Shown here piece by piece: positions 59,901-64,000 of a stretch of 64,000 nucleotides of DNA. Every line of letters starts with the position of its first letter. The stretch's first letter is position 1. This DNA comes from Alviniconcha marisindica (taxonomy: Eukaryota; Mollusca; Gastropoda; Provannidae): NCBI GenBank assembly GCA_018857735.1, contig JABMCL010000979.1, positions 1,763,501-1,827,500 on the forward strand, written 5' to 3'. Below the pieces are notes generated by a model, which was not told the DNA's origin, did not search any database, and saw only the letters and a program-made list of their open reading frames with translations. The translations under genes and the position numbers were made by a program.

Positions 59901-61634
59901 CTCTTTTCTCTCCCTCCCCCCCCCCTCTCTCTCTGCCCCCCCCCCTCCCCTCCCGCCTCCCTTTTTTCTCTGCCTCCCCTCTCTCTCTCCCCCACCCTCT
60001 CTCTGTCCCCCCCCCTCTCTGCCTCCCCCTCTCTCTCCCCTCCCCCCCTCTCTCTGCCTCCCCCTTTCCCCCCCACCCTCTCCCCTGTGGGCCCCCCCTC
60101 TCTGTGTGCCTCCCCCCTCCCTCTAAACCCCCCCCTTTTCTCTCTGCCTCCCATCTCTCTTTCCCCCCACCCCCCCCTCTTTTCTGCCTCCCCATCTCCC
60201 CTCCTCCCCCTCTCTCTCTTACCCCCCCTTCTCTCTTGGCCCCCCCCCTCTCTTCCCCCCTCTTCTCTGCCCCCCCCCCCCCCCTCTCTCTCTTTCCTCT
60301 TTTATTCTCTCTGCCTCCCCCTCTCTCTCGCCCCCCCTCTCTCTCTCTGCCTCCCCCCCCCCCTCTGCCCCCCCCCTCCCATCCCCTCCTCCCCCCCCAC
60401 CCCTCTTCCTCCCCCCCTTTTTCTCTCCTCCCCCTCTCTATTTTTCTGCCTCCCCCTCTCGCTCTTTCCCCCCCCCCTTTTTCTCTACCTCCCCCCCCTC
60501 TCTCCTCCCCCTCTCTCTCTCTGCCTCCCCCCTCTGTCTAACCCCCCCCTCTCCCCCTGCCCCCCTCTCTCTCTGCCCCCCCTTTTCCCTCCTTTTCCCC
60601 CCCCCCATTTTCTCCCCACCTCCCCCCCCTCTCCCTCCCCCTCTCTATCTCTTTCCTCCCCCTCTCTTTCTCTGCCTTTTCCCCCCCTCCCCCCCCCCCC
60701 CCCCCCTCTCCCCCCCCCCTCTCTCTACCTCCCCCCCTCTCTTCCCCCCCCCCTTTTTCTTTTCCCCCCCCCCCCTCCCCTCTGCCTCCCCCTCTCCCCT
60801 CTACCTCCCCCTCTCTATCCCCCTGCCTCCCCATCTCTCTCTACCCCCCCCCTCTCTCTCTTCCCCATCCCCTCTCTACCCCCCCCTTTTCCCCTCCCCC
60901 CCTCCCCATCTCCCCCCCTCCTCCCCTTCCTTTCCCCCCCCGCCCCTCTCTCTCTCCCCTCTTTTCTCCCTCCCCCCCTCTCTTTTCTGCCCCCCCCCCC
61001 ACCCCACCCTCTCTTTGTCTCTCCTTCCTCCACTCTCTATTTTACACCTACTCAATGGCGGACGGTGTAGTGGCAGGGGCCGCGGACAGTGTGAATTAAA
61101 CATAGGACTTGGATGTAACCACTCGCACACCACAAGTCGAATCACGGCCCACTTGAACATGCATTACCGCCGGGTTAGATGTTTAGTGTAGCTGGCACCT
61201 GCACGTGTGTAGTTAACATTTACACCCGCGTTACCTGGGTAGGTGTTTAATGTAGCTAGCACCTGCCCGTGTGTAGCTAACAGTTACACCCGCATTACCT
61301 GGGTAGGTGTTTAATGTAGCTAGCACCTGCACGTGTGTAGTTAACATTTACACCCGCATTGCCTGGGTAGGTGTTTAATGTAGCTAGCACCTGCACGTGT
61401 GTAGTTAGCATTTACACCCGCATTGCCTGGGTAGGTGTTTAATGTAGCTAGCACCTGTACGTGTGTAGTTAACATTTACACTTGCGTTACCTGGAGAACA
61501 CAGACACAGAGACACACAGAGACACACACACACACACACACAGACACACACACAGACACACAGACACACACAGACACAGACATAGACACAGACACACAGA
61601 CACAGACACACAGACACAGACACACAGACACACA

Positions 61635-61697
<63 letters not shown>

Positions 61698-61728
61698 CGA
61701 CACACGCACGCACACACGCACGCACACA

Positions 61729-61779
<51 letters not shown>

Positions 61780-62058
61780 CACACACACACACACACACAC
61801 ACCCCTTTGCTAGTTCATGTGATCGCTGCTCTCCCTTTTCCCAGCTGACTGAACCTCACCCGTGTGGAGGGGCAGACAACCTGTGCCGGTCGTGGATGGC
61901 GCAGTGGTCCATGGGCGTTGAAGGAGTTATCTGCCCCCACAATGGGACAGGGGTGCGGTTCGGGAAGTCTGTGGGCCCCTACCTCATGCTTCAGGTCCAC
62001 TGGAACAACGCGAACTTCAAGGTCAACCTCACTGGAGCCAAAACACACACACACACAC

Positions 62059-62140
<82 letters not shown>

Positions 62141-63506
62141 TGTAAATAAATAAAATAAATATTTTTTTTTACATTTAACTACGATGTATAGTTGCACTTT
62201 CGGGAAGGGGTGGGTGAGTGGGTAGGGGCTGTTTATTTTTTGGTATGAATGTCTTTTGGTAGTTTTAGCTTGCGAGAGCTTACATGTATGCTTACGGAGA
62301 CTGGTGTGCGCATGTCATTGTGTGTGTGTGTGTGTGTGTACTGTTCGATAGGCGATAATGGTAATTAAAGCTACAATAATTAAGGTTTTGTTTGCTGAAA
62401 TGTATGTCACTTTTAATGTGTTTTTTGTGATAAGATGTTTGTACTGGTTAAAAGAATAGGGCTTTATAAAATTATTATTATTATTATTACTGTGTGTATC
62501 TGGCGCTGTGAACACGCAAGGTTTTGTGTGGATTTTTTTATGTGCCACATATAATTTTTTATTTGTTCATTCATTTATAAAAGGTTCGGAAGAACGCTGT
62601 TTATTAGGTTTGTCCTAATAAACAGCGTTCTTTTGAACCTTTTATAAATGAATGAATAAATGAAATTTTTTATGTGGCACATAAAAAAAAATGCGCTCAA
62701 CATGGAATTTTAGGAGTAATAACGGTTAAACAGTGAAAAACACAGCATTTGAAGGCACCAGGGGAGTCCGAGGCAGTGGAAGGAATTACCTCCCCTATTA
62801 CCAATTTCCGCTTTTTGAATCATAGCAGTTTCCATTGGGTCGTGGGGATTTTTGTTTGTTTGTTTGTTTTTGTTTTTGTTTAGTCCCCCCTCCATCTTTT
62901 TGTTTGTTTTGATTTTCCTTTCTTTTCCCCGGTTTTTGCGATCGTCGTTCGTCATTTTCCTCCTCTTCCTCATAATTCTTCCCGTTATCGTCATGACAAT
63001 GAAGGACCATTATATCAGCACGCGTCCATAGTGTAAACCCAAATGAGAATTCTTGCTCTGGTTCTCTCAAGCCACGGATATGACTGATGAGGGGTGTGAT
63101 GTGGAAGGTTTGACTTGTTAATTCTGCCGGGGCAGACTAAAAAAACGTCCCCCGTTCTTCTATCAATCTCCGGTGGGTCTTTAGTACACGCGCGGGCCAG
63201 GATAGTCACGCGAGTCCCAAATGCCTTCCATCTTTACCAAGAAACTTGTGTATTTGTGAGCCCATTCTTCCCCCCCTTTTTTTTAATCCATTCATCCCAC
63301 AGACCAGTCAGGCATGCGAGTGTACTACACCCCCGACCTTCAGCCCTTTGACCTTGGCCACGTGCAAGTGGGTCAACAGGATGTGGTCATTCCTGCCGGG
63401 GTCACCAGGCATGCGCTGAGTGGGGGTTGTAGTGGCACGTGCACGCGCATGCTGCTCCCTTACCCCATCCACCTCACGACGGCCCACCTGCACATGCATT
63501 ACCTGG
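56288..63506 (+). CDS. Copper type II ascorbate-dependent monooxygenase (DBH/MOXD1-like), four exons, incomplete at both ends
   Basis: Family of dopamine beta-hydroxylase, tyramine beta-hydroxylase, MOXD1 and PHM: two-copper, ascorbate-dependent enzymes of the secretory pathway that hydroxylate a C-H bond. Visible signature: a [19 protein letters not shown] start (family pattern of Pro...TTYWC); Cu-A ligands in MHHMILFTC (His codons 57,863-57,868); a third Cu-A His in LQVHWNN (61,998-62,000); [15 protein letters not shown]; and the Cu-B pair in LHMHYLG (His codons at 63,491 and 63,497). The Cu-B Met region and the C-terminal part lie beyond the window, and no DOMON domain or signal peptide was found. 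The closest subfamily is undecided: WSMGVEG resembles MOXD1, LQVH resembles PHM. Introns are large and repeat-filled. One splice junction (after 62,034) is non-canonical. Confidence 0.86.
56636..56932. repeat. (GA)n followed by (GT)n in monooxygenase intron 1
   Basis: GA-rich purine tract about 56,636-56,845, then TG about 56,851-56,932. Confidence 0.97.
57812..57910 (+). CDS. Monooxygenase exon 2: Cu-A HHM motif
   Basis: Acceptor aatagaccag, donor gtaatt at 57911; 33 whole codons. It encodes [10 protein letters not shown] then [15 protein letters not shown]. The His-His-Met and following Cys are the strongest family signature. The giant pyrimidine tract begins about 25 bp after the donor. 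Confidence 0.88.
57930..61030. repeat. 3.1-kb polypyrimidine (C/T) tract in monooxygenase intron 2
   Basis: Almost only C and T on the + strand, built of irregular ctctctctgcctcccccc-like units with scattered single G and A. No fixed period over long range. It gives spurious Pro/Leu/Ser ORFs above and Gly/Arg/Glu ORFs below. Confidence 0.95.
61060..61490 (+). repeat. 64-bp minisatellite (5 copies) preceded by a decayed copy of the Cu-B exon end
   Basis: The unit is gtgtttaatgtagctagcac then ctgcacgtgtgtagttaaca then tttacacccgcattacctgg and gtag. Its cattacctgggtaggtgttt part equals the end of exon 4 and its donor at 63,497-63,516. The stretch 61,127-61,180 (cacggcccacttgaacatgc, attaccgccggg) aligns with the last 30 bp of that exon. 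Confidence 0.9.
61498..61802. repeat. (AC)n/(CACG)n compound microsatellite before exon 3
   Basis: CACAGA-rich, then pure CA, then CACG units, ending about 40 bp before the acceptor at 61,845. Confidence 0.96.
61845..62034 (+). CDS. Monooxygenase exon 3: Cys-rich segment and third Cu-A His
   Basis: Acceptor ctcccttttcccag. It encodes [20 protein letters not shown] and the strand [12 protein letters not shown]. Family alignment (…L-T-D-x-S-G-M/L-R-x-x-Y-T) requires the exon to run to 62,034 (…CTC ACT G) so that G joins AC from the next exon to give Asp. The bases after 62,034 are GAGCCA, not GT. The only GT near is at 62,022 (gtcaac), which would drop four residues and break the phase. Confidence 0.8.
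62061..62136. repeat. (TA)n microsatellite after exon 3
   Basis: A CA run at about 62,041-62,058, then about 75 bp of TA, starting 7 bp past the inferred exon 3 end. Confidence 0.96.
62534..62689. mobile_element. Foldback/MITE-like hairpin in monooxygenase intron 3
   Basis: Arms 62,534-62,608 and 62,614-62,689 are near-perfect reverse complements (ttttttatgtgccacat… to …gaacgctgtttattagg) with a 5-base loop. No ORF inside. Terminal T/A runs could hide a target-site duplication. Confidence 0.9.
62690..63302. other. End of monooxygenase intron 3
   Basis: No element recognised apart from (TTTG)n near 62,850-62,880. A pyrimidine tract (ccccccctttttttt) precedes the acceptor of exon 4. Confidence 0.7.
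63303..63506 (+). CDS. Monooxygenase exon 4: Cu-B His-x-His motif
   Basis: Acceptor catcccacag, donor gtaggt at 63507, ends one base into a Gly codon. It encodes [17 protein letters not shown], then [10 protein letters not shown] (family Cys pair) and [11 protein letters not shown], the Cu-B HxH site (HTH in DBH). The gene must continue past the window. Confidence 0.88.
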
Positions 63507-63690
63507 GTAGGTGTTTCATTGCAGCTAGCACCTGCGTTACCAGCTAGCACCTGCACGTGTGTAGTTAACGTTATACTTGCATTACCGGCTAGCACCTGCA
63601 CTTGTGTAGTTAACGTTTACACCTGCATTGTCAGCTAGTACCTGCACGTATCTAGTTAACATTTACACCTGCATTACACGGGTGGGTGGG
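63507..63690 (+). repeat. Degenerate copies of the 64-bp family directly after exon 4
   Basis: Short units agctagcacctgcacgtgtg then tagttaacgtttacacctgc and attacc, 4 copies of about 45-60 bp, starting at the donor of exon 4. Confidence 0.88.
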
Positions 63691-63747
63691 TGCGTGTGCG
63701 TGCGTATTTGGGTCAGTACGTGCATGTGCGTGCGTGCGTGCTTGCGT

Positions 63748-63748
<1 letters not shown>

Positions 63749-63795
<47 letters not shown>

Positions 63796-63831
63796 GTGTG
63801 TGTGTGTGTGTGTGTCTGTGTGTCGTGCGTG

Positions 63832-63888
<57 letters not shown>

Positions 63889-63955
63889 TGTGTGTGTGCG
63901 TCGTTTGGGGTGTGCGTTCGTATGTGTGTGTGTACGTGCGTGCGTGCGTGCGTCA

Positions 63956-64000
<45 letters not shown>
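63749..64000. repeat. (GT)n microsatellite running off the window
   Basis: TG repeats with CGTG and TGTC breaks up to the last base; length beyond the window unknown. Confidence 0.97.

Noticed and set aside
57824..61070. Pro/Leu/Ser ORFs (up to 355 codons) and Gly/Arg/Glu ORFs on the other strand
   Set aside because: They come from low-complexity C/T DNA. Only the first 29 codons of the ORF at 57,824 are real, as part of monooxygenase exon 2.

Overview
The window is nuclear DNA of an animal. Genes are split by GT-AG introns with large AT-rich non-coding stretches, and the DNA is full of microsatellites, minisatellites, tRNA-derived SINE copies, foldback elements and LINE debris. The two proteins recognised, SPEN/Split-ends and a DBH/MOXD1-type copper monooxygenase, are metazoan. 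The exon sequences are clearly invertebrate rather than vertebrate. The repeat-rich style would suit a mollusc, probably a gastropod; that assignment is inference.

Layout on the + strand. (1) 1-13,944 has no recognised exon. It holds a decayed LINE reverse-transcriptase tail (about 4,440-5,340), two large minisatellites (5,560-6,320 and 7,417-8,125), simple repeats and two recent local duplications (9.2-10.2 kb and 11.0-11.6 kb). It is either intron or flank of the next gene. (2) 13,945-40,671 is the 3' part of a SPEN/SHARP/Split-ends orthologue: 16 coding exons totalling 15,203 nt (about 5,066 residues). They carry three RRMs, a giant 10.27-kb exon of disordered, charged sequence, and a C-terminal SPOC domain with stop. 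The most N-terminal RRM of the family and the start codon are not seen and probably lie upstream of the window. (3) 40,672-about 49,800 is the probable long 3' UTR plus intergenic DNA. (4) About 47.2-56.3 kb is a repeat-dense intergenic or 5' intronic tract with SINEs (one dimeric composite type present twice), a 45-bp and a 46-bp tandem array, and very long CT/GT/AC tracts. (5) 56,288-63,506 holds four exons of a copper type II, ascorbate-dependent monooxygenase (DBH/MOXD1-like) that runs off the right end. One of its introns contains about 3.1 kb of nearly pure pyrimidine sequence.

How the genes work: SPEN is a nuclear RNA-binding scaffold. Its RRMs contact structured RNA, and its SPOC domain recruits co-repressors (SMRT/NCoR-HDAC) to silence transcription, including Notch/CSL targets. 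The monooxygenase would act in the secretory pathway, hydroxylating a small substrate with two copper sites. Nothing suggests the two neighbours are functionally linked.

The points most worth a second look are: a single-base frame break inside the giant SPEN exon near 29,957; a missing canonical splice donor after monooxygenase exon 3 (62,034/62,035); a SINE with perfect 10-bp target-site duplications sitting 4 bp from a splice acceptor; a minisatellite apparently born from the exon-intron junction of the Cu-B exon; and several foldback elements. I saw no clear evidence of a wholly new biological system.
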